DNA from: Comamonadaceae bacterium
GTDB lineage: Bacteria > Pseudomonadota > Gammaproteobacteria > Burkholderiales > Burkholderiaceae_C
Reading direction: 5' to 3'
Length of the DNA stretch: 64,000 bases
Assembly: GCA_947442105.1 (NCBI GenBank)
Contig: CANEVH010000009.1
Coordinates: 1 to 64,000, forward strand
A program made the translations under genes and the position numbers. The notes under the pieces were generated by a model. It searched no databases, was not told the DNA's origin, and saw nothing but the letters and a program-made list of their open reading frames with translations. Positions within the stretch are counted from its first letter, which is position 1. Each line of letters starts with the position of its first letter. This document shows, piece after piece, positions 30,459 through 40,603 of this stretch.

Positions 30459-31211
30459 ATGAAAACCGACCGTCTCTACCCCGTGGACGCGCTGCGCGGC
30501 GTGGCCATGGTGTGGATGACGGTGTTTCACTTTTGCTTTGACCTGAGCAACGTCGGCCTTATTCAGGCCAACTTTTACCGCGATCCGGTATGGACCTGGC
30601 AGCGCACCTGCATCCTGAGCTTGTTCTTGCTCTGCGCCGGTGCGGGCCAGGCCATTGCGGTGGCGCAGGGCCAAAGCTGGCAGCGCTTTTGGCGGCGCTG
30701 GGCGCAGATTGCGGGGTGCGCCTTGCTCGTCAGCGTGGGCTCAGCGCTGATGTTCCCCAAGAGCTTTATTTATTTTGGCGTGCTGCACGGCATGGCGGTG
30801 ATGCTGCTGATTGCGCGCCTGAGCGCAGGCTGCGGGCGCTGGCTTTGGCCCATGGGTGCAGTGGTGCTGGCGCTGAAATTTGCCGCGCCGTGGGCGATGG
30901 GTGAGGGGTGGCTGCCCGCCACCTTCAACGACAAGTCCCTGAATTGGATGGGTCTTATCAGCCAAAAGCCCATTACAGAAGACTATGTGCCCTTGGTGCC
31001 CTGGCTGGCCGTGGTGTGGTGGGGCATGGCGGTGACCCAGTGGTGGCTGCGGCGCCGGGGCAGTGCCATCCAATCGGGTGCGGTAGAAGCAAGCAGGCCC
31101 GCGCCGGTCTTGCTTCCGGCGGTGTTTTTAGGGCGCTGGAGTTTGAGCTACTACATGGTTCACCAGCCCGTGCTGCTGGCGGGATTGTGGCTGTGGCAGC
31201 GAGCCTTTTAG
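30459..31211 (+). CDS. DUF1624 / heparan-alpha-glucosaminide N-acetyltransferase-like membrane protein
   Basis: 250 residues, about seven hydrophobic segments. The N terminus RLYPVDALRGVAMVWMTVFHFCFDLS is the YeiB/HGSNAT-like pattern of membrane acyltransferases, with the Asp-x-x-Arg-Gly motif followed by a His in the second half of helix 1. The C terminus (GRWSLSYYMVHQPVLLAGLW) carries the second family motif. It may transfer an acyl group to a cell-envelope sugar, but the substrate is unknown. It starts 22 nt after purL and ends at a bidirectional terminator. Confidence 0.8.
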   Translation: MKTDRLYPVDALRGVAMVWMTVFHFCFDLSNVGLIQANFYRDPVWTWQRTCILSLFLLCAGAGQAIAVAQGQSWQRFWRRWAQIAGCALLVSVGSALMFPKSFIYFGVLHGMAVMLLIARLSAGCGRWLWPMGAVVLALKFAAPWAMGEGWLPATFNDKSLNWMGLISQKPITEDYVPLVPWLAVVWWGMAVTQWWLRRRGSAIQSGAVEASRPAPVLLPAVFLGRWSLSYYMVHQPVLLAGLWLWQRAF

Positions 31212-31238
31212 CCCAGTCTGGCGCTGGCGGCCAGGCAT

Positions 31239-31267
31239 AAAAAAACGCGACCGAGGTCGCGTTTTTT
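31239..31267. terminator. Bidirectional rho-independent terminator
   Basis: An A7 run, then CGCGAC-CGAG-GTCGCG, then T6. It lies between convergent genes (the DUF1624 gene on plus, the PpiC-type gene on minus) and would work on both strands. Confidence 0.9.
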
Positions 31268-31300
31268 GTTGGCCCGCGCCAGGCGCGGACGCCTTGGGCT

Positions 31301-32083
31301 TTATTCGACCTTGGCTTTGCTGCGCAGTTCTTCCTGGTACTTGCCCATTTTTTGCTGCATCAGCTGCTGCGCGATTTGCGGTTTCACGTCATCCAGCTTA
31401 GGCAGGGCTGCCTCACGCACATCGTCCAAGCGGATGATGTGAAAGCCAAACTGGCTCTTCACCGGGGTGTCGGTGGTTTTGCCTTTTTCCAGTGCCACCA
31501 GCGCGTCGGAGAATTCTTTCACGTAGCTGCTGGGGTTGGCCCAGTCCAACTCGCCGCCTTTGGCGCCAGAGCCGGGGTCTTTGGACGATTTCTTGGCGAT
31601 GGCGTCAAACTTTCCACCCTTTTTCAACTGGGCGATGATGGCTTTGGCTTGCTCTTCTTTTTCCACCAAGATGTGGCTGGCCTTGTATTCCTTGCCACTG
31701 TTGGCTGCGGCAAACTTGTCGTATTCGGCCTTGACTTCGGCATCCGTAACCGGGTTCTTGGCCTGGTAGCTGGCGAACAGCTCACGGATCATCAAGGACT
31801 GACGCATCAGCTCCATTTGCGTCTTGAACTCGTCGGTGGCGTCCAGCCCTTGTGCCTGTGCGGCCTGGGCAAAAATTTCACGGGCGATGATTTCTTCCTT
31901 GAGCTGCCCTTGCATGTCTGGCGTGACCGGGCGGCCCGATTTGGCCACTTGCTGCGCCAGTGCCTCCATGCGGCTCACGGGTACGGCTTTGCCATTGACG
32001 ATGGCGATGTTTTGCGCCATGGCCGAACCAGCCATGGACAAGAAAACGGCGGCTGTGGTGGCGAGAAGAATGTGCTTTTTCAT
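31301..32083 (-). CDS. Periplasmic peptidyl-prolyl cis-trans isomerase, parvulin (PpiC/SurA-like) family
   Basis: 260-residue precursor with signal peptide 1-23 (ending GSAMA). An N-terminal SurA_N-like helical part (VNGKAVPVSRMEALAQQV onward) is followed by one parvulin domain: EYKASHILVEKEEQAKAIIAQLKKGGKFDAIAKKSSKDPGSGAKGGELDW, ending QFGFHIIRLDDVR. It should assist folding of exported or outer-membrane proteins. The ATG at 32083 gives a clean signal peptide. It follows bolA by 92 nt. Confidence 0.92.
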   Translation of the reverse strand: MKKHILLATTAAVFLSMAGSAMAQNIAIVNGKAVPVSRMEALAQQVAKSGRPVTPDMQGQLKEEIIAREIFAQAAQAQGLDATDEFKTQMELMRQSLMIRELFASYQAKNPVTDAEVKAEYDKFAAANSGKEYKASHILVEKEEQAKAIIAQLKKGGKFDAIAKKSSKDPGSGAKGGELDWANPSSYVKEFSDALVALEKGKTTDTPVKSQFGFHIIRLDDVREAALPKLDDVKPQIAQQLMQQKMGKYQEELRSKAKVE

Positions 32084-32175
32084 GCGGTTTCCTGTGCAGG
32101 TAAGAGAGGATAAGTTTTTGGGGATAAGGGCGGGAGGCGGGGCTTTCGCCCGGTCAGCGCTGCCTGACATGAAAT

Positions 32176-32472
32176 TCAAGGCAGATGGGAAGCACTTGGG
32201 GTTTCGGTTTCTAGGGCCAGAGCGTGGAGCCCGTGGTCCATGAAATCTTGCAAAGTATCATACACAAGGCGGTGGCAGGCTACCCGCGACTTGCCCGCAA
32301 AGTTGTGTGAAGCGATACGCACCCGAAAGTGGGTGCCAAAGCCGCTGTCGTTGGCACCGACATGGCCCGCGTGCTGGTGGCTTTCGTCAATGACCGTAAG
32401 CGCCGTGGGCGCCAGGCGCTGGCGCAGGCGCGCCTCTAGGCGGGCTGCGGTGGGCGTCAGGTCTTGGGTCAT
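32176..32472 (-). CDS. bolA: BolA-family protein
   Basis: 98 residues. The family core [26 protein letters not shown], with the invariant His after the second strand and a Cys-His near the helix, is complete. BolA proteins pair with monothiol glutaredoxins to handle [2Fe-2S] clusters or act in morphology and stress control. The start codon overlaps the stop of yciB by 4 nt, so msrB-yciB-bolA are translationally coupled. Confidence 0.92.
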   Translation of the reverse strand: MTQDLTPTAARLEARLRQRLAPTALTVIDESHQHAGHVGANDSGFGTHFRVRIASHNFAGKSRVACHRLVYDTLQDFMDHGLHALALETETPSASHLP

Positions 32473-33023
32473 GGCGCAGGGCCGGCGCCGTCAGCGCCGC
32501 GCAATTTAACGTGCGGCGCGATGTACAGGCCCTGGGCGATGATGAATACCAGGGGAAAGGCGTAGCCCCAGAGTTTGAAGTTCACCCAGTCTTCGGTGCT
32601 GTAGTACGCGGCCACATACGCATTGATGCTGGCCATAAAAGCGCAGTACAGCATCCAAACCAGGTTCAGGCGCGCCCAAACCCGCTCCGGCAGCTCCATC
32701 TGTGTTCCAAGCAGGAGCTGGACGACGTTTTTGCGCGATACCCAGTGGGCAAAGGCCAAGCCGAGTGTCATGGCGCCGTACAGCACCGTCGGTTTCCATT
32801 TGATAAAGCGCTCATCGTGCAAGCCCAGGGTCAGCGCGCCAAAGCCCAGCACCAGCACCAGGGTCACCTTGTGCATCAACTCCAGCCGCTGCTGCGTCTT
32901 GTAGATGTAGGCGGTTTGCAGCACCGTGGCCGCCATCAGCACAGCGGTGGCGGTGTAGATGTCATAGAGCTTGTAGGCCCCAAAAAACAAAAGAATGGGA
33001 AGAAAGTCGACAAAGGGTTTCAT
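32469..33023 (-). CDS. yciB: Inner-membrane septation protein YciB (IspZ)
   Basis: 184 residues, five to six hydrophobic segments, with the typical start [30 protein letters not shown] and the segment [34 protein letters not shown]. YciB is an inner-membrane protein linked to cell-envelope synthesis and septation. The ATG at 33023 overlaps the msrB stop; the longer in-frame start would read through msrB. The order msrB-yciB-bolA-ppiC is common in Burkholderiales. Confidence 0.95.
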   Translation of the reverse strand: MKPFVDFLPILLFFGAYKLYDIYTATAVLMAATVLQTAYIYKTQQRLELMHKVTLVLVLGFGALTLGLHDERFIKWKPTVLYGAMTLGLAFAHWVSRKNVVQLLLGTQMELPERVWARLNLVWMLYCAFMASINAYVAAYYSTEDWVNFKLWGYAFPLVFIIAQGLYIAPHVKLRGADGAGPAP

Positions 33024-33421
33024 GCTGGCGTGAAGTGTAGCGAGGCAGAGTTCATGCAATAGCGCAGCCCGGTGGGGGCGGGGCCGTCTTCGAACACATG
33101 GCCCAGGTGCGCGTGGCATTGGGCGCAATGCACCTCGGTGCGCTTCATCCACAGCAGGCCATCGACCTTGGTGCCCACCGCCTCAGGCGCAATGGGTGCG
33201 AAATAGCTGGGCCAGCCGGTGCCCGAGTCGTACTTGGTGTCTGAGGAAAACAGGGGCTGGTCGCAGCAAATGCAGCGGTAGGTGCCGCTTTGCTTGTTGG
33301 CCTCCCAACGCCCGGTGAAGGCGCGTTCAGTGGCCTCGTGGCGGGTTACGTCAAAGGCTTTGGGCTCCGCGCCTTTGGCTTGCAGCAGTTCGCGCCATTC
33401 GTCGTCGGTTTTGGTGATCAT
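33020..33421 (-). CDS. msrB: Peptide-methionine (R)-S-oxide reductase
   Basis: 133 residues. Zn-binding CxxC pairs (CICC, CAQC) flank [16 protein letters not shown], and the catalytic Cys lies in [12 protein letters not shown]. It repairs methionine-R-sulfoxide using thioredoxin. The ATG at 33421, with AAGGA upstream, was chosen over an in-frame TTG six codons earlier. Its 3' end overlaps the yciB start by 4 nt. Confidence 0.95.
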   Translation of the reverse strand: MITKTDDEWRELLQAKGAEPKAFDVTRHEATERAFTGRWEANKQSGTYRCICCDQPLFSSDTKYDSGTGWPSYFAPIAPEAVGTKVDGLLWMKRTEVHCAQCHAHLGHVFEDGPAPTGLRYCMNSASLHFTPA

Positions 33422-33448
33422 GGTGGAGGTTTCCTTCAAAAAAAGGGG

Positions 33449-34972
33449 TCAAGAGCTGCAACTGATTTCAATGCCGGCGGCCCAGTCTGGCGCAAAACCG
33501 GCCCAGGCCTCGTGGCTGGGGTGCTCGTCAAACGGCTGGGCCAACACGGTTTGCAATGCCTGGAGCACTGAGAAATCTTTGTCCTTGGCCGCGCGAATGG
33601 CGAGTTCGCCCAGGTGGTTGCGCAGCACGTATTTGGGGTTGGTGCGCAGCATACGCGCCAATACCGATGCGGGTGAACCGCCATCGCTTTGCTCGTGCAG
33701 GGCGCGAAACAGAGTCAACAAGGCGTCAGCGCCAGCGCGGTCCATGAACAGATCGCGCACGCTGGTGTCTGCGGGGTCCATGGCCGCAGCCCAGTGGCTT
33801 AAGCGGCGCCAAAAAATCGTGAAATCCACCCGGTCTTGCGCCAGCAGTTTGAGCGCCGCCTCAATCAAAGGCTTTTGTGTGTCGTGCGCCTGGGCAAAGC
33901 CGAGTTTGGCGGCAAAGCGCGCGGCCAGGGCTTGTGGGTAGTGGGTCTTAAAGGTTTCTAGCGCGGCGATGGCCTGTTCCTGGTCGTCGATCAAAGGCAG
34001 CAGCGCCTGGCCTAAGCAGTACAAATTCCAGTACGCCACATTGGGCTGCTTGTAAAAGGCGTAGCGGCCTTGGGTGTCAGAGTGGTTGCAGATGTGGGCG
34101 GGGTCGTAGGCGTCCAAAAACTGGAAGGGGCCGTAGTCCAGGGTAAGGCCCAGAATGCTCATGTTGTCGGTGTTCATCACGCCGTGGCAAAAGCCCACCG
34201 ATTGCCAATGCGCCACCACCTCGGCCGTGCGCTGGGTCACCTGCGCCAGCAGCGCCGCATAAGGGTTGGCGCCTTCTTGCGCGCCATGGCGGCAGGCGGG
34301 GTAGAAATGGGCTATCACGTAGTCCGCCAAGGTTTTGAGCTGCGCGTGCTGCTGGCCATGCGAAAAGTGTTCAAAGTGGCCAAAGCGGACAAAGCTTTGC
34401 GCCACGCGGGTGACTACCGCTGCGGTTTCGCGCTCTTCGCGCCACACGGGGGCGTCCGAGCCGGTGACGCACAAGGCGCGGGTGGTGGGCACGCCCAGCG
34501 CGTGCATGGCCTCGCTGCACAAAAATTCGCGGATCGAACTGCGCAGCACCGCGCGGCCATCGCCCCGGCGTGAAAACGGTGTGGGCCCTGCGCCCTTGAG
34601 CTGGACTTGCAGTCCCGCGAGTTCGCCCAGCGAACAGGCGCGCCCGTCGCCCAATTGGCCGGCCCACACGCCAAACTGGTGGCCGCTGTACACGCTAGCC
34701 GTTTGCGCCGTGCCCTTTGGTACGTGATTGCCGGTGAAGGTTTGCAGCAGCGCATCGCTGCTGGCCCATGCCTCGGGCAGTCCCATGTCAAAGGCCAGTG
34801 CGTTGTTGCGCCCCACCCAATAAGGCGCAGGCAAGGGGGAGGGTGACAAAGTCGCTACAAAGTCTGGTCCCAAAGCCGCGAAACGCTGTACCCAGGGCAA
34901 GTCGGTAAAAGCCGCATCGGGTGCAGTTGGGGTGGGAGCCGCACTGGGCGCGTGCGCGAAGGTTTCGGTCAT
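33449..34972 (-). CDS. selO: SelO (YdiU/UPF0061) protein adenylyltransferase
   Basis: 507 residues of the SelO pseudokinase family, which transfers AMP from ATP to Ser/Thr/Tyr of target proteins under redox stress. Visible motifs: [23 protein letters not shown]-like [52 protein letters not shown]. The ATG at 34972 starts MTETFAHA just before the conserved region; a longer frame overlaps the divergent acyl-CoA ligase region. It is bacterial, with no selenocysteine-context TGA seen. It sits 27 nt upstream of msrB on the same strand, so the two may share a redox-stress operon. Confidence 0.94.
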   Translation of the reverse strand: MTETFAHAPSAAPTPTAPDAAFTDLPWVQRFAALGPDFVATLSPSPLPAPYWVGRNNALAFDMGLPEAWASSDALLQTFTGNHVPKGTAQTASVYSGHQFGVWAGQLGDGRACSLGELAGLQVQLKGAGPTPFSRRGDGRAVLRSSIREFLCSEAMHALGVPTTRALCVTGSDAPVWREERETAAVVTRVAQSFVRFGHFEHFSHGQQHAQLKTLADYVIAHFYPACRHGAQEGANPYAALLAQVTQRTAEVVAHWQSVGFCHGVMNTDNMSILGLTLDYGPFQFLDAYDPAHICNHSDTQGRYAFYKQPNVAYWNLYCLGQALLPLIDDQEQAIAALETFKTHYPQALAARFAAKLGFAQAHDTQKPLIEAALKLLAQDRVDFTIFWRRLSHWAAAMDPADTSVRDLFMDRAGADALLTLFRALHEQSDGGSPASVLARMLRTNPKYVLRNHLGELAIRAAKDKDFSVLQALQTVLAQPFDEHPSHEAWAGFAPDWAAGIEISCSS

Positions 34973-35125
34973 GCGGGCATTTTCCCGCAAGTGGCTTTGG
35001 CCCTGAGGAAAGTAGGCGGGCCATGCTGCAATGCACCAAATTTTGAAGGGCCGCAGTGCAGTTAATATGCCCGCTCCTTCGGGTTTCAGCGTCCATTTTG
35101 ACGTCGGTTTTTTAGAGGAATTTTT

Positions 35126-36754
35126 ATGCTCGGGTTGATGCAAAGCCAGCAATTGCTCATTTCTTCATTGATTGAGTTTGCAGATCGACACCACCACGAG
35201 GGCGAAGTGGTCTCGCGCCGGGTGGAGGGCGACATCCATCGCTGCACTTACCGCGACCTTGCACAGCGGTCACGCAAAGCAGCCCACGCGCTGGACCAGC
35301 TGGAACTCGCTTTTGGCGACCGGGTTGCCACCTTGGCCTGGAACGGCTATCGCCACCTGGAGTTGTATTTCGGTGTGAGCGGTTCCGGTCGGGTTTTGCA
35401 CACGCTCAACCCGCGTTTGCACCCAGACCAAATTGTGTGGATCGCCAACCACGCGCAAGACCAGGTGCTGTGCTTTGACATGACCTTTTTGCCCATCGTC
35501 AAGGCCGTGCACAGCCGCTGCACCACCATCAAACACTTTATCGCCTTGTGCGATGCTGACAAGCTGCCCACCGACACGGGCATCCCTGGCCTGCAAAGCT
35601 ACGAAGCGTGGATTGCGCCGCATGCCACCACCTACCACTGGCCCGAGTTTGACGAAAACTCCGCATCCAGCATGTGCTACACCAGCGGCACCACCGGCAA
35701 CCCCAAGGCCGCGCTGTACAGCCACCGCTCCACCATCCTGCACGCCTGGGCCGGCGCGCTGCCCGACGCCCTGAACATGAGCGCCCGCGACAGCGTCTTG
35801 CCGGTCGTGCCCATGTTCCACGTCAACGCCTGGGGCTTGCCCTACTCGGCGGCCATGACGGGCGCCAAGCTGGTATTCCCCGGCCCGGCCATGGACGGCA
35901 AGTCGATTTTTGAGTTGATTGAGTCTGAAAAAGTCAGCTTCGCGGCCGGCGTGCCCACGGTCTGGCAAATGATGCTCGGCCACATGCAGCAGGGCGATTT
36001 GCGCTTCTCCACGCTCAAGCGCACGGTCATTGGTGGCTCGGCCTGCCCGCCGGCCATGATCACCGCGTTCAACGATGTGTATGGCGTGGAGGTGCTGCAC
36101 GCTTGGGGCATGACGGAAATGTCGCCTTTGGGCACGGTATGCACGCTCAAGAACAAGCACATAGCCATGCCGTCTGAGGAAAAAATGACGGTGCGCCTCA
36201 AGCAAGGGCGCGCGCTCTACGGCGTTGATATGAAGATCGTGGATGAGGCGGGCGCCGAGCTGCCCTGGGACGGCAAGGCCTACGGGGATTTGCTGGTCAA
36301 AGGTCCGTGGGTGATTAGCGAGTATTACCAGGGCGAAGGCGGCTCGCCGCTGGTGGACGGCTGGTTTCCTACCGGTGACGTGGCCACCATCGACGCGGAC
36401 GGCTATATGCAAATCACCGACCGCAGCAAAGACGTCATCAAGTCTGGCGGCGAGTGGATCAGCTCGATTGACGTGGAAAACATCGCCATGGCGCACCCCG
36501 CAGTGGCCATGGCGGCCTGCATTGGCATGAAGCACCCCAAGTGGGACGAGCGCCCAGTGGTGGTGGTGGTGAAAAAGCCCGGCACCGATGTCAGCCGCGA
36601 AGAGTTGTTGGCGTTTTATGAAGGCCGAACCGCCAAGTGGCAAATCCCGGACGATGTGATTTTTGTCGACGCCATTCCATTGGGCGGCACGGGCAAGATG
36701 CAAAAGACCAAATTGCGTGAGACGCTGCACGACTACAGGCTTCCAGGTCTGTGA
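35126..36754 (+). CDS. Acyl-CoA ligase (medium/long-chain fatty-acid type, AMP-forming)
   Basis: 542 residues of the ANL superfamily. The AMP/P-loop motif [20 protein letters not shown] starts at about 183, with MTEMSPLGT (A5-like), [21 protein letters not shown] (hinge) and the catalytic Lys in [13 protein letters not shown] near the C terminus. The overall pattern ([19 protein letters not shown]) matches AlkK-like medium/long-chain ligases. It would activate fatty or related acids for the beta-oxidation enzymes encoded nearby. AGAGGAA precedes the ATG. Exact chain length cannot be inferred. Confidence 0.9.
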   Translation: MLGLMQSQQLLISSLIEFADRHHHEGEVVSRRVEGDIHRCTYRDLAQRSRKAAHALDQLELAFGDRVATLAWNGYRHLELYFGVSGSGRVLHTLNPRLHPDQIVWIANHAQDQVLCFDMTFLPIVKAVHSRCTTIKHFIALCDADKLPTDTGIPGLQSYEAWIAPHATTYHWPEFDENSASSMCYTSGTTGNPKAALYSHRSTILHAWAGALPDALNMSARDSVLPVVPMFHVNAWGLPYSAAMTGAKLVFPGPAMDGKSIFELIESEKVSFAAGVPTVWQMMLGHMQQGDLRFSTLKRTVIGGSACPPAMITAFNDVYGVEVLHAWGMTEMSPLGTVCTLKNKHIAMPSEEKMTVRLKQGRALYGVDMKIVDEAGAELPWDGKAYGDLLVKGPWVISEYYQGEGGSPLVDGWFPTGDVATIDADGYMQITDRSKDVIKSGGEWISSIDVENIAMAHPAVAMAACIGMKHPKWDERPVVVVVKKPGTDVSREELLAFYEGRTAKWQIPDDVIFVDAIPLGGTGKMQKTKLRETLHDYRLPGL

Positions 36755-36977
36755 TGTTTTCTTGGCGGTTTGTGCGATGACACTTTGCGCTGACACCTCG
36801 CCCTCAAACTTCGCTCCCAAACTTCGCGCTCGGACTTTGCCCTCAGACTTCGCGCCCAATCCGCGCACTGCATTGCCATTTGCCTATCCCTAAGGCGACT
36901 TTCCTAGGGTGAACCCCGAGTCGTTCCGCCCCTAATGTCATGTAGTCTGCGAGGGTGAATCACCTAAGGAGTTTTCA

Positions 36978-38213
36978 ATGAAATTTGCCATGAAATTTGC
37001 CGCTGCTGCGGTCGTAATGATTGCCGCGAGCGGCGCGTTTGCCCAAAAGGGCGAGACCGTCAAATTGGTGCGGATTGACCCTTTGACCGGTCTGCTCGGA
37101 CCGGTGGGCGTTAGTCAGCTCAAGGGCTACCAGTTCTTTGCCGAAAAATACAGCGGCAAGGGCAATCCGGCTGGCGTCAATTTCGAAGTCATCGGCATGG
37201 ACAACAAGCTCAGCCCCACCGAGAGCTTGAATGCACTCAAAGCGGCCATCGACCAGGGCGTGCGCTACATCATTCAAGGAAACGGCTCGTCCGTGGCCTT
37301 GGCCCTGAGCGACGCGGTGGCCAAGCACAACGAGCGCAACCCCGGTAAAGAGGTGGTTTACCTCAACGACTCGGCGGTGGACCCCGACCTCACCAACAGC
37401 AAATGCAGCTACTGGCACTTCCGCTTTGACGCGGACACGTCCATGAAGATGGAAGCCATGTCTAGCTTTATGGCGGAACAGACTGACATCAAAAAGGTCT
37501 ACATCCTGGGCCAAAACTACTCGCACGGTGTGCAAGTGGCCAAATTCGCCAAGGAAACCCTGGCACGCAAACGCCCTGACATCCAGATCGTGGGCGAAGA
37601 CCTGCACCCACTGGCCCAGGTGCGCGACTTTGCTCCTTACATTGCCAAAATCAAGGCCGCAGGCGCTGACACAGTGATCACTGGCAACTGGGGCTCGGAC
37701 CTCTCGCTGCTGGTCAAGGCCGCCAACGAGAACGGCTACAACGGCAAGTTCTTTACTTACTACGCCGGTGTGACCGGCACGCCCACCGCCTTGGGCACCA
37801 ATGGCGCGGGCCGGGTCTACCAAATCGCCTACAGCCACTACAACATGGGCGGCCAGATGGCCAAGTGGATGGACGAGTTCAAGACCAAGTACAACGACGA
37901 CTTCTACACCGGCTCCACCATCCGCATTTTTGAAACACTGGGTGCGGCCATGGCCAAAGCCAAGTCCACCGACCCAGTCAAAGTCGCCGCAGCGCTGGAA
38001 GGCATTTCGGTGAAGAGCTTTAACGGTGAAGTGGAAATGCGCAAAGTGGACCACCAGTTGCAGCAGCCGCTGTACATGACGGTCTGGCAAAAGGCAGACA
38101 AGAAGTACCCCTACAGCCCAGAGAACACCGGTATGACCCTGGTGCCGGTGAAGGAGTACCCGAACTATGTGTCCAGCACGCCCACCAGCTGCCAGATGAA
38201 GCGACCCGGCTGA
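36978..38213 (+). CDS. livK: LIV/HAAT-family ABC transporter substrate-binding protein
   Basis: 411-residue precursor with a signal peptide (1-22, ending SGAFA). The mature part is a type I periplasmic binding protein: VKLVRIDPLTGLLGPVGVSQLKG, YIIQGNGSSVALALSDAVAKHN, KKVYILGQNYSHGVQVAKFAKE and a C-terminal hinge. It differs from classical Leu/Ile/Val binders and, given the ligase next door, may bind an aromatic or organic acid; this is inference. AAGGAG lies 7 nt upstream of the ATG. It heads livK-H-M-G-F and is followed by an attenuating hairpin. Confidence 0.92.
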   Translation: MKFAMKFAAAAVVMIAASGAFAQKGETVKLVRIDPLTGLLGPVGVSQLKGYQFFAEKYSGKGNPAGVNFEVIGMDNKLSPTESLNALKAAIDQGVRYIIQGNGSSVALALSDAVAKHNERNPGKEVVYLNDSAVDPDLTNSKCSYWHFRFDADTSMKMEAMSSFMAEQTDIKKVYILGQNYSHGVQVAKFAKETLARKRPDIQIVGEDLHPLAQVRDFAPYIAKIKAAGADTVITGNWGSDLSLLVKAANENGYNGKFFTYYAGVTGTPTALGTNGAGRVYQIAYSHYNMGGQMAKWMDEFKTKYNDDFYTGSTIRIFETLGAAMAKAKSTDPVKVAAALEGISVKSFNGEVEMRKVDHQLQQPLYMTVWQKADKKYPYSPENTGMTLVPVKEYPNYVSSTPTSCQMKRPG

Positions 38214-38231
38214 TCGCCGTTTCGCTGGTTC

Positions 38232-38276
38232 AGAGCCCGTGACGCGGCGTGCCGCAACGGGCTCTTTTGTTTTTTG
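38232..38276 (+). terminator. Hairpin with T run between livK and livH (attenuator)
   Basis: AGAGCCCGT (38232-38240) pairs with ACGGGCTCT (38257-38265), with an inner GCGGC/GCCGC, followed by a broken T run (TTTTGTTTTTT). It lies inside the operon, so it probably lets only part of transcription into the permease genes and keeps binding protein in excess. Confidence 0.85.
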
Positions 38277-38297
38277 GTTTGCAGGGAGAAGCTGGGT

Positions 38298-39320
38298 ATG
38301 GAGTTTTTTATCATCTCGACGCTCAACGGCATCAGCTACGGGCTGCTGCTGTTCATGCTGAGCTCGGGGCTGACGCTGATTTTCAGCATGATGGGCGTGC
38401 TGAACTTCGCCCACGCGAGCTTTTACATGCTAGGGGCCTATGTGGGCTACTCGGTGTCGCAAGTTGTTGGCTTCTGGCCTGCGCTTGTGATTGCGCCACT
38501 GGTAGTGGGTGCTTTGGGCGCGGTGTTTGAGCGCTATTGCCTGCGCCGGGTGCACAAGTTTGGCCACGTGCCCGAGCTGCTCATTACCTTTGGACTGACC
38601 TATGTGGTGCTGGAGCTGGTGCAGCTGATATGGGGCCGCATTGCTATCGAATTCAAGCCTCCGACCGCTTTGCAAGGCCCGGCTTTTACCCTGATCAACG
38701 ACGCTGCTGCGGGTTTGCGCATGGTCTGGGGCGCCGCGCCTGCGGAGATGTGTGGCGCGGCCGACCCGGCGCTGAACGCGGTGTGTTCGCCGTTTCCGGC
38801 CACACGCGCTTTCATGGTGCTGGTGGCGCTAACCATGCTGGTGTCTATTTGGCTGCTGCTCACCCGCACCCGCGTGGGCTTGGTGATTCAGGCAGCGCTC
38901 ACCCACCCCGAAGCCGTGGAGTCCCTGGGCCACAACGTGCCCCGGGTTTTGATGCTGGTGTTTGGTGCTGGCGCTGCATTGGCGGGGCTGGCCGGGGTGA
39001 TTGGCGGCAGCACATTCTTGACCGAGCCTTCCATGGCCGCCACCGTGGGCTCCATTATTTTTGTGGTGGTCGTGGTGGGCGGCATGGGCTCGCTCTCAGG
39101 CGCGTTTTTGGCCTCGCTGCTGATCGGCACGATTCAGACTTTCGCCGTGGCCTTTGACTATTCGCTCTCTGGAATGCTGCAGTCCGTGGGCCTGTCTGCG
39201 GGTTCGGGCACTTTGATGACCATGAAGCTATCGCAAGTGGCGCCCATCTTGCCCTACCTCTTTCTGGTGTTGATTTTGATTTTTCGGCCCAAAGGCCTTT
39301 TGGGTAACCGGGAAGGATGA
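38298..39320 (+). CDS. livH: LIV/HAAT ABC transporter permease (LivH)
   Basis: 340 residues, about eight hydrophobic segments, with the LivH start FFIISTLNGISYGLLLFMLSSGLTLIFSMMGVLNFAHAS and the family loop GMGSLSGAFLASLLIGTIQTF. GGGAGA lies 9 nt upstream of the ATG. Its stop overlaps the livM start by 4 nt (ATGA). It forms the membrane channel with LivM. Confidence 0.94.
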   Translation: MEFFIISTLNGISYGLLLFMLSSGLTLIFSMMGVLNFAHASFYMLGAYVGYSVSQVVGFWPALVIAPLVVGALGAVFERYCLRRVHKFGHVPELLITFGLTYVVLELVQLIWGRIAIEFKPPTALQGPAFTLINDAAAGLRMVWGAAPAEMCGAADPALNAVCSPFPATRAFMVLVALTMLVSIWLLLTRTRVGLVIQAALTHPEAVESLGHNVPRVLMLVFGAGAALAGLAGVIGGSTFLTEPSMAATVGSIIFVVVVVGGMGSLSGAFLASLLIGTIQTFAVAFDYSLSGMLQSVGLSAGSGTLMTMKLSQVAPILPYLFLVLILIFRPKGLLGNREG

Positions 39321-40603
39321 GCACCATGAACCGTTGGAATGCGCGCATTGGGTCTTTGCGCTTGTGGGCCTTGTTCGCCGCCTTGATGTTGGTGGCACCC
39401 AGGCTGTTTAACAGTGGCTTGTCAATCACCATGCTCTCGCAAATGGGCATCGCCATCATCGCCTGCCTGTCCTACAACATGCTGCTGGGCCAGGGCGGCA
39501 TGCTGAGTTTTGGCCACGCGGTCTACACCGGGCTGGGCGCTTTTGTCGCCATCCACGCGCTCAATATGTACTCGGGCGCGGGCGTCTTGCCCGTGTCCTT
39601 GGTGCCGGTGGTGGGTGGCCTCGCGGGCATGGTGTTTGCCGCCTTGTTTGGCTATGTCACCACCCGCAAATCGGGCACCACCTTTGCCATGATCACCCTG
39701 GGCATGGCCGAACTAGTGTTTGCCATGTCGCTGATGGTGCCGGAGTTTTTTGGCGGCGAAGGCGGCGTCTCGGGCAACCGCATGGCGGGGCCTGCCACTT
39801 GGGGCGTGACTTTTGGCCCTGCCGTACAGGTGTACTACCTGATAGCTGCCTACACCCTGGTGTGCGTGGTGCTGATGTATGCGTTCACCCAGACGCCGCT
39901 GGGGCGCTTGCTCAACGCGGTCCGCGACAACCCCGAGCGGGTGGAGTTCATCGGCTACAACCCGCAGCGGGTGCGCTACACGGCCTTCATCATTGCCGGT
40001 TTTTTTGCCGGCATATCCGGGGGGCTGGGGGCGCTGAATTTTGAGATTGTCAACGCCGAAGTGGTGGGTGCCGCGCGCTCGGGCGGCTACCTGCTGTTCA
40101 CCTTTTTGGGGGGTGCGACCTTTTTCTTCGGACCGATCATTGGCGCGGTGCTCATGGTGCTGGCCTTTGTGCTGCTGAGTGAATTTACCCAGGCCTGGCT
40201 GCTCTACCTGGGGCTGGTGTTCATGGTGATGGTGATGTACGCGCCCGGTGGTATTGCCAGCTTGATCATGCTCAACGCGCGGGTGGCCCACTACGGCAAG
40301 TTGCGCGCGCTGCTGCCCGCTTATGGGGTGATGGCCGCCGCTGCGCTGGCGCCACTGCTTGCGGTGGCGGCCTTGGTGGAAATGGTGTACCACCGCCAGC
40401 TCAATGCCTCTATGGGTTCGCAAGTGGCGTTTTTTGGGCTGGGGCTGGACACGGCGTCTGCCAGTGCTTGGCTTGCGGTGTGCGCTGTGCTGCTCGTGGG
40501 CGGCTGGGTGTTTGCCTTGGCGCAGCGCCGGTTTTCCCAAGACTGGGGCGCGGTGCAAGAGGCAATAGAAAGAGAAACACAAGCGATAGGAGCAGCACTA
40601 TGA
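39317..40603 (+). CDS. livM: LIV/HAAT ABC transporter permease (LivM)
   Basis: 428 residues with about ten hydrophobic segments. LivM patterns are LSYNMLLGQGGMLSFGHAVYTGLGAF and VRDNPERVEFIGYNPQRVRYTAFIIAGFFAGISGGLGALNFEIV. The C terminus carries an extra roughly 80-residue hydrophobic part (ALLPAYGVMAAAALAPLLAV onward), so it is longer than E. coli-type LivM cores. The start overlaps livH and the stop overlaps the livG ATG. Confidence 0.93.
   Translation: MSTMNRWNARIGSLRLWALFAALMLVAPRLFNSGLSITMLSQMGIAIIACLSYNMLLGQGGMLSFGHAVYTGLGAFVAIHALNMYSGAGVLPVSLVPVVGGLAGMVFAALFGYVTTRKSGTTFAMITLGMAELVFAMSLMVPEFFGGEGGVSGNRMAGPATWGVTFGPAVQVYYLIAAYTLVCVVLMYAFTQTPLGRLLNAVRDNPERVEFIGYNPQRVRYTAFIIAGFFAGISGGLGALNFEIVNAEVVGAARSGGYLLFTFLGGATFFFGPIIGAVLMVLAFVLLSEFTQAWLLYLGLVFMVMVMYAPGGIASLIMLNARVAHYGKLRALLPAYGVMAAAALAPLLAVAALVEMVYHRQLNASMGSQVAFFGLGLDTASASAWLAVCAVLLVGGWVFALAQRRFSQDWGAVQEAIERETQAIGAAL

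Noticed and set aside
35270-36868. 532-codon open frame antisense to the acyl-CoA ligase
   Set aside because: Antisense shadow; the ligase motifs on the plus strand are unambiguous.
36975-38414. 479-codon open frame antisense to livK
   Set aside because: Spans livK and the livK-livH terminator. Composition is typical of antisense noise.
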